A stretch of DNA of 64,000 bases from an uncultured Gammaproteobacteria bacterium (GCA_905479985.1 CAJQOM010000007.1:1-64000); one strand, 5' to 3'. Counted from the stretch's first letter, positions 9,409 through 19,374 are shown. Numbers and translations: made by a program. The notes: generated from the letters alone by a model not told the origin.

Positions 9409-10173
9409 TTAATCCGCATCAGCATCATCACTTAATTGCGCCATGACGTCATCAGAAAAGTCGGCATTAGTGTAAACATCCTGCACATCATCCAAATCTT
9501 CAAATGCATCAATCATCGCCAATGCTTTCCCTGCATCTTTAACATCCAATGCAACCGTTGTCTCTGGGTGCATTGTGACGGCTGAGGAAACGGCTTCCAA
9601 GCCCGCTTGATCTAAAGCATCTTTAACCGCAGCGTAATCTTCAGGCGTCGTAAAGACATCTATCGTACTGTCTTCATTCGTCACAATATCATCAGCACCA
9701 GACTCTAGGGCCCCTTCCATCACTACATCTTCATCTGTGCCTGCTGGATAAGAAATAATGCCTTTTTTATGAAATAAATAAGCAACACTGCCATCTGTCC
9801 CCATATTGCCACCGCGCTTAGTAAAAACATTACGCACTGCAGCGACTGTCCGGTTACGATTATCTGTTAGGCAATCTAGCATGATGGCGATACCACTTGG
9901 CCCATAGCCTTCATAACGAATTTCTTCGTAAGTCACGCCTTCTAACTCACCTGCACCGCGCTTTGTCGCACGTTCAATCACATCACGCGTCATATTACCG
10001 CTTAAGGCTTTATCAATCGCAGCACGCAATCGTGGGTTATTATCGGGATCACTGCCCCCTTCCTTAGACGCAACCGTGATTTCACGAATGAACTTCGTAA
10101 ATAACTTGCCACGCTTTGCATCCTGAGCACCTTTACGGTGCTGAATATTTGCCCACTTACTATGACCCGCCAT
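9409..10173 (-). CDS. yebC: YebC/PmpR family regulatory protein
   Basis: Members of this family bind DNA and regulate nearby genes in some bacteria; more recent work links the family to translation of difficult peptide stretches. The 254-residue protein starts with the diagnostic [14 protein letters not shown] and contains the acidic middle and C-terminal domains with GPSGIAIM and NEDSTIDV. The length is as expected (about 246-250). It lies directly upstream of ruvC, as in E. coli and Pseudomonas. The name is sure, the role less so. Confidence 0.94.
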   Translation of the reverse strand: MAGHSKWANIQHRKGAQDAKRGKLFTKFIREITVASKEGGSDPDNNPRLRAAIDKALSGNMTRDVIERATKRGAGELEGVTYEEIRYEGYGPSGIAIMLDCLTDNRNRTVAAVRNVFTKRGGNMGTDGSVAYLFHKKGIISYPAGTDEDVVMEGALESGADDIVTNEDSTIDVFTTPEDYAAVKDALDQAGLEAVSSAVTMHPETTVALDVKDAGKALAMIDAFEDLDDVQDVYTNADFSDDVMAQLSDDADAD

Positions 10174-10218
10174 GCTATATCCTCTTTTCTTTACACTTCT
10201 ATCTGCATTATCTTTGCG

Positions 10219-11151
10219 CTAGGCAACGTGATCATTCCAATGACGATAATCACCACTGCGGCCATAGACCTGATCAAAATACATTGTTTGTAATTGCTCT
10301 GTAATAGGCCCACGTCCACCATTACCAATACTGCGATTATCTAATTCACGAATCGGCGTCACTTCGGCAGCTGTACCCGTAAAGAACGCTTCATCAGCAA
10401 CATAGACTTCATCACGAGTAATACGCTTCTCTACCACTTTTAAACCGATATCCGCAGCCAGTGTCATCACCGTCGCCCGTGTGATGCCTTCCAATGCCGA
10501 GGTTAATTCTGGCGTATAAAGCACACCATCGCGGACCATAAAGAAGTTTTCGCCACTGCCTTCAGCGACAAAACCTTCGGTATCAAGCAATAATGCTTCA
10601 TCATAACCATCCGTCACGGCTTCTTGTAATGCCATGATTGAATTCATGTAGTTGCCGTTTGCTTTGGCTTTACACATTGTAATATTGACGTGATGACGCG
10701 TGAACGAAGACGTCTTAATCCGAATCCCATTCTTCATATTCTCTTCACCAAGGTATGACCCCCAGTCCCATGCCGCCACCATCACGTGTGTCCGCAAATT
10801 GTCTGCACGAATTCCCATGCCTTCACTGCCATAAAAACACATCGGGCGAATATAAGCAGACTCTAAGTTATTGTCACGCACGGCTGTTTTTTGTGCTTCA
10901 TTAATGACATCTTTATCAAACGGCATCGCCATGCCCATGATTTTCGCACTGCGGAATAAGCGATCGGTATGCTCTTGCAAGCGGAAAATAGCCGCACCTT
11001 GATCGGTTTTATAGGCTCGGACACCTTCAAAAACGCCTAAACCATAATGCAAGGTATGCGTTAACAAATGGACTTTTGCATCTCGCCAAGGAATTAACTC
11101 ACCGTCTAACCAGATAGTGCCATCACGATCCGCCATTGTTACAACTGCCAT
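10219..11151 (-). CDS. ilvE: Branched-chain amino acid aminotransferase IlvE
   Basis: IlvE transfers the amino group between glutamate and the 2-keto acids of leucine, isoleucine and valine. It is a PLP fold-type IV enzyme. The 310-residue protein has the HYGLGVFEGVRAY substrate-site motif (about 35-47). The PLP lysine is K163 in AKANGNY, and the phosphate-binding EGSGENFF and GITRATV segments are present. It is the usual length. It lies 42 bases after glnE, the same pair as in Pseudomonas. The first Met is used here; MADRDG six residues in is a possible alternative. Confidence 0.95.
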   Translation of the reverse strand: MAVVTMADRDGTIWLDGELIPWRDAKVHLLTHTLHYGLGVFEGVRAYKTDQGAAIFRLQEHTDRLFRSAKIMGMAMPFDKDVINEAQKTAVRDNNLESAYIRPMCFYGSEGMGIRADNLRTHVMVAAWDWGSYLGEENMKNGIRIKTSSFTRHHVNITMCKAKANGNYMNSIMALQEAVTDGYDEALLLDTEGFVAEGSGENFFMVRDGVLYTPELTSALEGITRATVMTLAADIGLKVVEKRITRDEVYVADEAFFTGTAAEVTPIRELDNRSIGNGGRGPITEQLQTMYFDQVYGRSGDYRHWNDHVA

Positions 11152-11193
11152 AATCTCTATTTCTCTCTAAATTCGTGTCTTAAAACTAGGCTC

Positions 11194-13992
11194 TCACCCA
11201 AACCAACGTTGCCAAATACCTGCCACTTGCGTCCGGTACGCAGCCACTTGCTCAAGCGGTACCACCGCAGGTTCTTCTTGCAAAATACAATGATTCGCCA
11301 ATTTCCGATAAAAACGATACGCCCCAGCCAACATATTACTATCATGCTCACTCAATTTATCAGACGCTTTTAACGCCTCTAACATGCGTATATTATCAGT
11401 ATAAACCAGCAAGCTTTCCCAATCTGAAGACCATGCTAGCGCGGCATACTGCACCATAAACTCAATGTCTGTAATCCCGCCCTCGCCTTGCTTCAAATCG
11501 AATAACTCAGCCGTACTTTTATTCAATTGTTCGCGCATTTTAGCACGCATCTCGCTGACATCTTTTATCAAAGTTGTTAAATCACGTTTTTGAGCCAAAA
11601 TTTCAGCCCGAACCCCTGTGATTTGTTTAGAAAGCATCGTATCACCAGCCACACAACGCGCCCGCACTAAGGCTTGATGCTCCCATGTCCAAGCATCTTG
11701 TTTTTGATACACTTCAAAACCAGATATATCTGCCACCAACAAGCCTGATTGACCATTTGGCCGCAAACGCATATCGACTTCGTATAAAATACCGCCTGCC
11801 GTCACTGTATTCATTAAATGAATCATACGTTGTGCCAAGCGAGTGTAAAACATCAATGGCTCAACCGGTTTCGCACCGTCAGTCATGCCGATATTGGTCT
11901 TATCATCAAACAAAAAGACCAAATCCAAGTCCGAGCCATAACCCAGTTCAAGTCCCCCTAATTTGCCATAAGCCAACACTGAAAAGCCACACTGGGACAA
12001 ATCATCATTATCAGTGCAAGGTGGTCGGCCGTGGCGATCAACTAAATGTTGCCATGACAACGCCAAAACTTGTTCCAACTGAATTTCTGCCAACTCGGTT
12101 AGTTGATCACCCACCCGCATTAACGGCAGCACTTGTGTCACATCAGCAGCGGCCACATGCAAAGCAGTAATTTGCCGAAATTCTCGCAACAAAGACATAT
12201 GCTGCTCTAGATCAGTCTTGTCTACCGTTGCAATACAATCCGCTAATTTATTCACTTGTTGTCCACGGTCAGGCACGTCATACAAAGTACGGGGATCCAA
12301 CAACTCATCCAATAACATCGGGTGCCGGGCTAATTGACTGCTAATCCATGGACTCGCCGCACACAGCTTCACCAGTTGCGATAACGCCAAAGAATTCTCG
12401 ACCAGCAACGACATATAAGCACTGCGTCGTAAAATACTCTCCACCAACGGTATCAAACGATTTAAACAATCATCGGGGTTAGCAACATGAGATGCCGCCT
12501 TAACCAATAAGGGCAATAACGTTGCCAAACGCTGATGCTCAACTTCACCCAAATTGCGATAAGCATGGTTATCAAACAGGCCTAATATTAATGCAACACC
12601 TTGTTGTGTTTGTTCAAACCCTAATTCAGCTAAATAAGCCACCTTCTCCTCTGTCGTCGATGAAAACAATGATGTTTCTTCGACCGGCTGTGCTTCCGCC
12701 TGTGGCGATGTTAATATCTGCTCAAAATGATCTTGAACCTGTTCTCTATGGGCATTTAAAACACGCAGAAAATCAGCCGTGCTATCAAAATCCATCAGTT
12801 GGGCAAGTCGTAATAAACCTTCATCGTCACCGGGTAACAAGTGCGTTTGTTGATCAGCAAAAGCCTGTATGCGGTGTTCAGTTCGCCGTAAAAACACATA
12901 CGCTTGCTTTAAATCATCCACCGCCTGTTCGGATAAACATTGACGTTCAGCCAATAAGTCCAAAATAGTTAAAATAGGCCGTTGTTGTAATGGCTGATCT
13001 CGCCCACCATAAATTAGCTGAAAAACTTGACCAATAAATTCAATTTCACGAATACCGCCGACACCCAGCTTAATATTATCTTCCACACCTTTCCGACGTA
13101 ATTGACTGACAATCATGCCCTTCATTTCACGTAAGGAATCAAAGACGCCATAATCTAAATAGCGCCGATAAACGAACGGTTTCAGTAAACTCGTCAGGTT
13201 CTTCTTTTCAGCGTCATTACCCGTAATAACACGGGCCTTAATCATCGCGTAACGTTCCCACTCACGGCCCTGTGTTTGATAATAATCTTCCATGGCATCA
13301 AAACAACTGACCAAAGCGCCACTGTCGCCAAATGGACGTAATCGCATATCCACACGAAAAACAAACCCCTCTGTCGTTACATTATCTAGCGCTTGAATGA
13401 GCTTTTGGCCTAAGCGCGTAAAAAAGACCTCATTACTCACACTACGTGGCCCGCCTTGCGTGTCGCCCTGACTAGCATGCGTAAAAATTAAATCGATATC
13501 TGAAGACAAATTTAGCTCGCCAGCACCTAACTTTCCCATCCCTAAGACAACAAGGTTTTGTGGTTCGCCATTGTCATCAATCGGCGTCCCCAGACTCTCG
13601 CAGTGCCAGTCATACAGTTTCGCCAACGACTGCTGAATACACGCATCTGCTAATGCCGACAATTCACGAACTGTCTCAGCCAAATCAGCCCAACCCGCTA
13701 AGTCACGCCAGATGATTCTAACCATTTCTCTTTGACGAAAATAACGTAACTGCTGCTGCAATCCCGCCTCATCAATCACGTCGTGTAATTGCATCTCCAA
13801 TCGGCTTTCATAACCCGATAAAATATAAGCATCTTGTACATCACCCGACGCAAAAAGTGCCGATGCCCGGTCGGGATTACGTTCTCCCCACTGTCTGGCG
13901 TAATCACTACCATTTAAAACCCTCTCTGCTGAATCAATCAACATCGTATCGTTGGCTAATAACGCTTGCCATTGTTCAAAAGCAGGATTCAT
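11194..13992 (-). CDS. glnE: Bifunctional glutamine synthetase adenylyltransferase/deadenylase GlnE
   Basis: GlnE attaches AMP to glutamine synthetase and removes it in response to PII (GlnB) and glutamine. The 932-residue protein has two nucleotidyltransferase domains. The N-terminal one, which removes AMP in the family, carries GMGKLGAGELNLSSDIDLIF at 151-170 with D165 and D167. The C-terminal one, which adds AMP, carries AYGKLGGLELGYGSDLDLVF in the last third. The length is close to E. coli GlnE (946), so both activities should be present. It is the first gene of the glnE-ilvE pair; the 262 bases upstream to the divergent DUF481 gene would hold its promoter, but no clear box was found. Confidence 0.96.
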   Translation of the reverse strand: MNPAFEQWQALLANDTMLIDSAERVLNGSDYARQWGERNPDRASALFASGDVQDAYILSGYESRLEMQLHDVIDEAGLQQQLRYFRQREMVRIIWRDLAGWADLAETVRELSALADACIQQSLAKLYDWHCESLGTPIDDNGEPQNLVVLGMGKLGAGELNLSSDIDLIFTHASQGDTQGGPRSVSNEVFFTRLGQKLIQALDNVTTEGFVFRVDMRLRPFGDSGALVSCFDAMEDYYQTQGREWERYAMIKARVITGNDAEKKNLTSLLKPFVYRRYLDYGVFDSLREMKGMIVSQLRRKGVEDNIKLGVGGIREIEFIGQVFQLIYGGRDQPLQQRPILTILDLLAERQCLSEQAVDDLKQAYVFLRRTEHRIQAFADQQTHLLPGDDEGLLRLAQLMDFDSTADFLRVLNAHREQVQDHFEQILTSPQAEAQPVEETSLFSSTTEEKVAYLAELGFEQTQQGVALILGLFDNHAYRNLGEVEHQRLATLLPLLVKAASHVANPDDCLNRLIPLVESILRRSAYMSLLVENSLALSQLVKLCAASPWISSQLARHPMLLDELLDPRTLYDVPDRGQQVNKLADCIATVDKTDLEQHMSLLREFRQITALHVAAADVTQVLPLMRVGDQLTELAEIQLEQVLALSWQHLVDRHGRPPCTDNDDLSQCGFSVLAYGKLGGLELGYGSDLDLVFLFDDKTNIGMTDGAKPVEPLMFYTRLAQRMIHLMNTVTAGGILYEVDMRLRPNGQSGLLVADISGFEVYQKQDAWTWEHQALVRARCVAGDTMLSKQITGVRAEILAQKRDLTTLIKDVSEMRAKMREQLNKSTAELFDLKQGEGGITDIEFMVQYAALAWSSDWESLLVYTDNIRMLEALKASDKLSEHDSNMLAGAYRFYRKLANHCILQEEPAVVPLEQVAAYRTQVAGIWQRWFG

Positions 13993-14254
13993 CTGTGCCG
14001 TTACCTCTTTAATTTATGACGTCTGAAATGACCTTATCTTAACCTGTCTGTTATGTCTAAAACATCATCAATCACCCCACCAATAACATTCTCATTAACT
14101 TAACCGTGTAAACTCGGCCAAATTTTAAATTTAGTCCAAGGATAAAATGCACCAACACCGTCCAAATCAAGAGCACCTGTTCAGTTCAAATTAAGTCAGT
14201 CATTGTTAATATGCATGACTTTTATCCACACAATATATAAGGATTAGCATCACC

Positions 14255-15304
14255 ATGAAGCGCCTTTCCATCCCCTTACTTTTTTGTTTAAGTTTCGCCA
14301 GTACAAGTTACGCTTTGGATCACGTAGAAACCAAAGATGGCGGCATGCTCACCGGCACCATCACCCAAATCACAAAAGATACGCTCACGTTAAACACCGA
14401 CTATGCCGGTAAGATCACCTTGCAGCGTGACAAAATACTGGGGTTTTCATCCGAACAGCCCTTATCTGTCCGGCTAAACAGCGGCACCACTTTGAGCGGT
14501 ACTGTCCAACACCAAGCACAAGGTGAACTGGTTATTAAAGCCGCTGATGCAGGCCTGACGACACAACTTGATGCAATTTCAGAAGGTTGGTCAGTCGGTC
14601 AGAAAGATCCCCAAATTGTCCGTCTTGAAGAGGAACATAATGCGGCCCTCAGAAAGTGGTCTTATGAGGCAGGCGTTGATATCGCAGGCAAAAAAGGTAA
14701 CTCGGAAGAATTAGGCATTGGACTGGCTTTAGCAGCAAAACTAGCAGGTAAAGATGATGCCTTATTGTTTTATGCTTCAATCGATAAAGCGAAACAAAAC
14801 GGCATTGATACCTCGGATGAAATTATCCTTGGGACAGACTACACTTCCTATTCAAATGACCCTTGGGGTTGGTATACCCGAGCGGAATTAGAGCGCGATG
14901 ATTTTGAAAATTTAGATCTACGCGCCCTCATCGGTGCCGGCTTAAATTACCGCGTGTTTAACACGCCAGAGCACTCACTTGAGTTACGCACAGGTCTCGG
15001 CTATCGTCATGAAAGCTTTAATGACGGCACCACTGAACAATCCCCTACACTCGACTTCGGTTTAGCCCATTTTTGGCAGTTTGCAAGTTGGGGCCAGATG
15101 AAAAACACCTTGACCTACACGCCTGCTATTAGCGATTTTGGTGATTATTTATTAACCCATGATTCAGGCATTGAAATACCGCTCGGTTTTTCAGACTACT
15201 GGCAATTGCGCTTAGGGTTACGGCATGATTATAAAAGCATTCCTGCCGCAGGTCGTGATAGTCTCGATACCAGTTACTACTCAAGGCTCCAATTAGCTTG
15301 GTAA
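14255..15304 (+). CDS. DUF481 family outer-membrane protein (YdiY-like)
   Basis: The 349-residue product starts with a signal peptide cut after SYA (about residue 20). A domain of two short beta repeats follows, GGMLTGTITQI and SGTTLSGTVQH, each typical of the N-terminus of YdiY-like proteins. The C-terminal part (about 130-349) has alternating aromatic strands and ends in LQLAW, the aromatic C-terminal signature of outer-membrane beta barrels. These DUF481 proteins were named salt-induced outer-membrane proteins; no transported substrate is known. It stands alone between glnE and a small membrane protein, transcribed divergently from glnE. Confidence 0.85.
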   Translation: MKRLSIPLLFCLSFASTSYALDHVETKDGGMLTGTITQITKDTLTLNTDYAGKITLQRDKILGFSSEQPLSVRLNSGTTLSGTVQHQAQGELVIKAADAGLTTQLDAISEGWSVGQKDPQIVRLEEEHNAALRKWSYEAGVDIAGKKGNSEELGIGLALAAKLAGKDDALLFYASIDKAKQNGIDTSDEIILGTDYTSYSNDPWGWYTRAELERDDFENLDLRALIGAGLNYRVFNTPEHSLELRTGLGYRHESFNDGTTEQSPTLDFGLAHFWQFASWGQMKNTLTYTPAISDFGDYLLTHDSGIEIPLGFSDYWQLRLGLRHDYKSIPAAGRDSLDTSYYSRLQLAW

Positions 15305-15380
15305 TTGAGCGACATTCAAACTCAAGAACTAACTGGCAGCGCCTTGAGTCCAAAAATAACCACATAACAAAGGAATCAAT

Positions 15381-15620
15381 ATGGACATAATCATCTTCCT
15401 AGCCATTGGCGCCGCTGCAGGTTGGCTCGCCGGTACACTCATGAAAGGCGGTGGGGCAGGCCTCATTCCTAATATCATTATCGGCGTCATCGGTGCTTTT
15501 ATCGGTGGCTTCGTTTTTACCCTCCTTGGTATTTCTGCCGGCGGCCTTCTTGGCTCGATCATTACAGCCACCGCTGGTGCTGCAATATTATTATGGCTTA
15601 TTGGCCTGATAAAAAAATAA
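15381..15620 (+). CDS. GlsB/YeaQ/YmgE family small membrane protein
   Basis: This is a 79-residue, very hydrophobic protein with three predicted membrane helices and glycine-rich turns (AAAGWLAGTLMKGGGAG, GVIGAFIGGF). The pattern matches the GlsB/YeaQ/YmgE (transglycosylase-associated) family, which is induced by general stress in several bacteria but has no proven enzyme activity. AAGGA lies about 8 bases before the ATG. It follows the DUF481 gene by 76 bases, possibly cotranscribed, and its 3' end converges on the DsrE gene. Confidence 0.9.
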   Translation: MDIIIFLAIGAAAGWLAGTLMKGGGAGLIPNIIIGVIGAFIGGFVFTLLGISAGGLLGSIITATAGAAILLWLIGLIKK

Positions 15621-15656
15621 GCCAATAAACCATCAATTCAGGGCTATTTCCTCGCT

Positions 15657-16100
15657 TCAAGGATGAATCGGGATATAGCCTTTTTGAATTTCATCTATTA
15701 AAAACTTCACACCTGTTTGAACGACTTCAACACCCGGCAACAGTTCAGGACGTTTGCCATGCTTTCTTTCTATCGTATCCAAGGTATTACCACACACATA
15801 AAAACGTACACCGTGTTCTTGTAAACTCGCAATGCGTTCAGCGAACTTATCATTCTCCCCAGCAAAAACCAAAGGTACACCCACACCAAAGGCAATGACT
15901 TCAATATCAATCATTTCTTGGCCGTAACGTTTGGTTAAATTATTAGAAATATCCAATACCGCCTGATAATGGACAGGCTCAGCATCACTCACTTGCATAA
16001 TGATATGTGTTTCAGCAAAAGGCTTATCATCATGTAATTCTGCCTGTACAAGTCCAACACTCATTGCAACGGCCATCACCCACATCATTATTTGTTTCAT
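15657..16100 (-). CDS. Periplasmic DsrE family protein
   Basis: The 147-residue protein begins with a signal peptide (cut near VQA, residue 20), so it is probably exported. The rest has the DsrE/DsrF fold pattern: HIIMQVSDAEP at the start, then IEVIAFGVGVPLVF, then a cysteine in RFYVCGNTL (about residue 106) and a C-terminal VEVVQTGVKFLIDEIQKGYI. DsrE-like proteins act in sulfur transfer, but secreted single-domain members have no assigned role. The only cysteine after the signal sits where family members carry their active one. Confidence 0.82.
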   Translation of the reverse strand: MKQIMMWVMAVAMSVGLVQAELHDDKPFAETHIIMQVSDAEPVHYQAVLDISNNLTKRYGQEMIDIEVIAFGVGVPLVFAGENDKFAERIASLQEHGVRFYVCGNTLDTIERKHGKRPELLPGVEVVQTGVKFLIDEIQKGYIPIHP

Positions 16101-16293
16101 AGTTTCTCCAATATAAGATTAGTTAGTTTATCACTCGTCCATGACACTTATGAGCCATTGTCATCAATCTCTCGCCGAATAACAAGCTGATTCCTTTTTT
16201 ATGGACAGCGTCAACACCGCAAAATATCTCCCTTGCCCCACACTAAGGTAATATTAGCTAAATCTCATCATTAATTTCATAAAGGCGACAACA

Positions 16294-16797
16294 ATGAGTG
16301 AATTTGTTTCATCCCCTGTCACTGAGCAGCTTCAGCAACACACTATCCCCTATGATGTCATTACGATTCCGCTCACTGAAGATAAAAAACCCGTTAGAAA
16401 CCTAGAAGCCTTACTCGAATCAGAGGGACGCGACCCCGCTTCCGTTGTTCGCAGTTTATTATTCAAAACCGGTTCAGACAACTACGTCTTACTGGCCGTC
16501 GCAGGTGGCGGACGTGCCGACTGGGCAAGCCTTCGTAAACATCTCGGCGAACGCAAACTCAAAATGGCCGATTTCGACCAAGTTGAAGCGGCCACCGGCT
16601 ACGTTATCGGTGCTGTACCACCCATTGCCTTACCAGAGTCACTCACCGTTTTGCTCGATAACAATATCAACGACTACGACACCGTCATCATTGGCAGCGG
16701 TGTCTTAGGCTATGCCCTTGCCTTATCAAGCCAAAATCTCAAAACAGCCATGGCCAGCACTGCAACAACGGGCCAATTCATCAAACTAGAAGAATGA
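16294..16797 (+). CDS. YbaK/EbsC-type aminoacyl-tRNA deacylase domain protein
   Basis: The 167-residue product is a single YbaK/aminoacyl-tRNA editing domain: a VVRSLLFK core strand with a conserved lysine, VLLAVAGGGRADW, then EAATGYVIGAVPPIALPES, the glycine-proline loop of the family. Such proteins hydrolyse misacylated tRNA, for example Cys- or Ala-tRNA(Pro); which one cannot be told from sequence by eye. It overlaps the next gene by 4 bases (ATGA), so the two are likely coexpressed. Confidence 0.85.
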   Translation: MSEFVSSPVTEQLQQHTIPYDVITIPLTEDKKPVRNLEALLESEGRDPASVVRSLLFKTGSDNYVLLAVAGGGRADWASLRKHLGERKLKMADFDQVEAATGYVIGAVPPIALPESLTVLLDNNINDYDTVIIGSGVLGYALALSSQNLKTAMASTATTGQFIKLEE

Positions 16798-17279
16798 AAA
16801 AAGACGCGGCCTTTTCACCTTGCCGACGTTATCGCTACGTTTTATGGCGAACTTGGGATAACACCAAGCCAACGGCCTTATTTATTGGCTTAAACCCTTC
16901 AACTGCCGATGAAGAGAATGATGACCCGACACTGATACGCTGTATGAATTTTGCAAAAACATGGGGCTATGGTGGTGTTTGTATGACAAACCTCTTCGCC
17001 TACCGCGCCACCAAACCCAAAGATTTACTCGCTCGTAAAAGAGTCATCGGCAAGGACAATAATGACTGGCTGCTAAAACTCGCTGATAAGGCAGGGGTCA
17101 CAATTGCGGCTTGGGGCAATGATGGCCATTATCAAAACAGAGCCGAACACGTTAAACACCTTATCCAACCACTCCATTATCTCAAAATGAATAAAAGTGG
17201 TGAACCTGCCCACCCGCTCTACCTAAGAGCAGAGCTCAAGCCAACGTTATGGCATAACGCCGTTAAGGCTGCTGATTAA
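16794..17279 (+). CDS. DUF1643 domain protein
   Basis: The 161-residue protein matches DUF1643 from near end to end: the R/YRYVLWRTWD start, the signature FIGLNPSTADEENDDPTLIRC (about 28-48) and NLFAYRATKPKDL. Function is unknown. The family looks like a small nucleotide- or sulfur-related fold with no signal peptide or membrane segment, so it is probably cytoplasmic. The start overlaps the YbaK-type gene and the last 17 bases overlap the end of the DUF547 gene on the other strand. Confidence 0.85.
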   Translation: MKKDAAFSPCRRYRYVLWRTWDNTKPTALFIGLNPSTADEENDDPTLIRCMNFAKTWGYGGVCMTNLFAYRATKPKDLLARKRVIGKDNNDWLLKLADKAGVTIAAWGNDGHYQNRAEHVKHLIQPLHYLKMNKSGEPAHPLYLRAELKPTLWHNAVKAAD

Positions 17280-18033
17280 TCGTCCAGTCATAATCAATAA
17301 ATTCAACCTCATAATGCGCTGGAATCACACCGTGATGAAATTGATTAATATAAGGTAGCAAATCTTGTCTTCTGCCTGTAGCGACAAAATCTTCAGTATA
17401 AAAATCTAAAATTTCAGAGACAAAAACAACCTCTTTTTTATTATCAACAACAATATGTTTTCGCTTATTAAAAAATGCCGTGGATAATTCAGTCAAATCG
17501 TGATCAAGCGTCTCTCCTACAAACACAGTTTGAGGCAGCCGCGGACAATCTTTGACCATACAATTCAACGCAAAATGAACCATTGGCTCACCTAGCGGAC
17601 GAATCACATCATTCTCATAATCATAAAGCGATGTCACCTCACCACCAATCACAATATCTCGTAATTTAAAGAAACGTAATCGTTTAAAAAAACCATCGAA
17701 ATCAGCAGGGATACCCGCCGCGATGACACTATGCATTGCCAAGGCGTTATAAGTATTAATATGGTAAGCCAGTATCTGGGCATCCGTTTCAAACAACGCC
17801 GGCACCGTCCTCGGGCTCACTTGAGCCACAAAATCGACATACCTTTGCAAATCCTCAGTTTGCTTTGCCAAAGCCACAAAATCAGTCTGCCCTTGTGCAT
17901 TCACAAACTGACCAAGCACTTTTTCCCAAGTATCTAATGCAATATCATAATCCTGTTTCGTCACTGCCATTGACGGTAAAGCCACGCAACACAAACAAAG
18001 TGTCATTAACCAAGATTTAAGGTGTCTAAACAA
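17263..18033 (-). CDS. Exported DUF547 domain protein
   Basis: The 256-residue product has a signal peptide cut after SMA (about residue 23). It then matches DUF547: AYHINTYNALAMHSVI, a DIVIGGEVTSLYDYEN segment, and the conserved HFALNCMVKDCPRL (two cysteines about five residues apart). Function is unknown; the histidine and paired cysteines suggest a metal or redox site. It lies 3 bases after the radical SAM gene and is surely in one transcript with it. The 3' end overlaps the DUF1643 gene by 17 bases, convergently. Confidence 0.85.
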   Translation of the reverse strand: MFRHLKSWLMTLCLCCVALPSMAVTKQDYDIALDTWEKVLGQFVNAQGQTDFVALAKQTEDLQRYVDFVAQVSPRTVPALFETDAQILAYHINTYNALAMHSVIAAGIPADFDGFFKRLRFFKLRDIVIGGEVTSLYDYENDVIRPLGEPMVHFALNCMVKDCPRLPQTVFVGETLDHDLTELSTAFFNKRKHIVVDNKKEVVFVSEILDFYTEDFVATGRRQDLLPYINQFHHGVIPAHYEVEFIDYDWTINQQP

Positions 18034-18036
18034 AGC

Positions 18037-19275
18037 TTAATTTCCCCCGCTGGCTTTTTTATATTTTGGTATGTCAGGAATAGGCACATAATGTTCTGTC
18101 GTCCCATCGTCTTTTTTCACGGTCAATGGCTGCAAAATAAAATCATCACGTTTGGCATTATGTTCACACATTGATACTGGACCCTCAGCTGTCATCACCA
18201 TAAACGAACAGGCATCAATACGCTCTTGCACTAATTCATTCGCATCCATAAAATTTTGCATAAAGAAAGATAGTTTATGCACCTTCCCTCGTCCCAAAAT
18301 CAAATGCCTTCCCATCTGCCATCCCTGATCAACAACATAAAACAATGCTGGCCACCACGTCCGAGGCCGCATCAATATCGCCAAGCCATAGTCCATCACA
18401 ACTTGATAAGGCTTAGCATGCCGATCGGTCCTAATATGCTCAAAAGCACTCAAAAACCGGCCAAATAAATTTCGTTCCGCAATCACCGGAAACACCCGAT
18501 TATTGACCACCGACGTCGGCATATAACTATGACAATCACTATGACCAAAATCGACGATACCCCACGGTAATGTCCTCGCCGTTCCCGCCTCTATTTGTTT
18601 CTTCATTGATTGTTGTGTAATCAATGCATCACGCGCCCGCCACTCACCGCGTCCAGTCTCGGCCTGTAACTGAAACGATACTAAGCCAATGTCAGCACTC
18701 TGCTCGATGAAAAAACGTACCAAACTCGGAATATGATGAAAATTGCCTTCATGGACCGTGGTATTAAACACCACCATCAATCCCAAACCCTGGGCTCTGG
18801 CAATATAGTCTTTACGAATGACATTTAAATCCATTTCTGTTTGATAACCTTCGCGGCGTTGCGTCGTGTCAACATGGAATGCCACATCTTGCAGCCCCAC
18901 GGCCGCCAAGTTTTCTAATAATGTCCTCGTCGCAGCGATGCCATTGGTAAACAAAGCCGGGTATAAAGCAATATCGGCCGCATAACGGACAATTTCAACT
19001 AACTCATTATGCTTTCGAAGCGTCGGATCACCACCAGTAATCTGCACATGCGTGCCTTCACCATAGTGCTCAAGCACGTCGTCTAATCGTTTAAAGACTT
19101 CCTCGATAGGAATATCTTTCACCGACTGCGAATGCTCAGATAAATAACACAAGGTGCAATCTAAATTACAGCGCTGGGTAACTTCCACTGCCACACAACC
19201 AATCGTCTGCGTTCGGCCTAACACTTGGTTAGCCGTATAGTGTTCACCCATACGCTCACGGGTTTTCGCTAACAT
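18037..19275 (-). CDS. Radical SAM protein of unknown function
   Basis: The 412-residue protein has the radical SAM cluster motif CX3CX2C at C36, C40 and C43 (EVTQRCNLDCTLCYLSEH). It then has the GGDPTLR SAM-binding motif and the usual TIM-barrel-like core to about residue 240. The C-terminal third has a hydrophobic patch (YGLAILMRPRTWWPALFYVV, about 300-320) that could touch a membrane. It also has two more cysteines near the end (DACSFMVM and SMCEH, about 365-380), which may bind a second cluster or a metal. I do not recognise the substrate. It is followed 3 bases later by the exported DUF547 gene. Confidence 0.85.
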   Translation of the reverse strand: MLAKTRERMGEHYTANQVLGRTQTIGCVAVEVTQRCNLDCTLCYLSEHSQSVKDIPIEEVFKRLDDVLEHYGEGTHVQITGGDPTLRKHNELVEIVRYAADIALYPALFTNGIAATRTLLENLAAVGLQDVAFHVDTTQRREGYQTEMDLNVIRKDYIARAQGLGLMVVFNTTVHEGNFHHIPSLVRFFIEQSADIGLVSFQLQAETGRGEWRARDALITQQSMKKQIEAGTARTLPWGIVDFGHSDCHSYMPTSVVNNRVFPVIAERNLFGRFLSAFEHIRTDRHAKPYQVVMDYGLAILMRPRTWWPALFYVVDQGWQMGRHLILGRGKVHKLSFFMQNFMDANELVQERIDACSFMVMTAEGPVSMCEHNAKRDDFILQPLTVKKDDGTTEHYVPIPDIPKYKKASGGN

Positions 19276-19374
19276 CTGATTGCGGTCAGTAATAACCTAT
19301 CTCCTGTCCTGACTATAGTGCTTATTGTTGAGGATCAACAAAACAGCTTACGCCATCTTACCTAAACCATAGAC

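Noticed and set aside
11157-11351. 64-residue minus-strand frame at the end of glnE
   Set aside because: It is a shadow frame inside glnE and has no own start signal.
14203-14239. Promoter for the DUF481 gene (TTGTTA and TATATA)
   Set aside because: The spacing of 25 bases is too long for a normal sigma-70 promoter.
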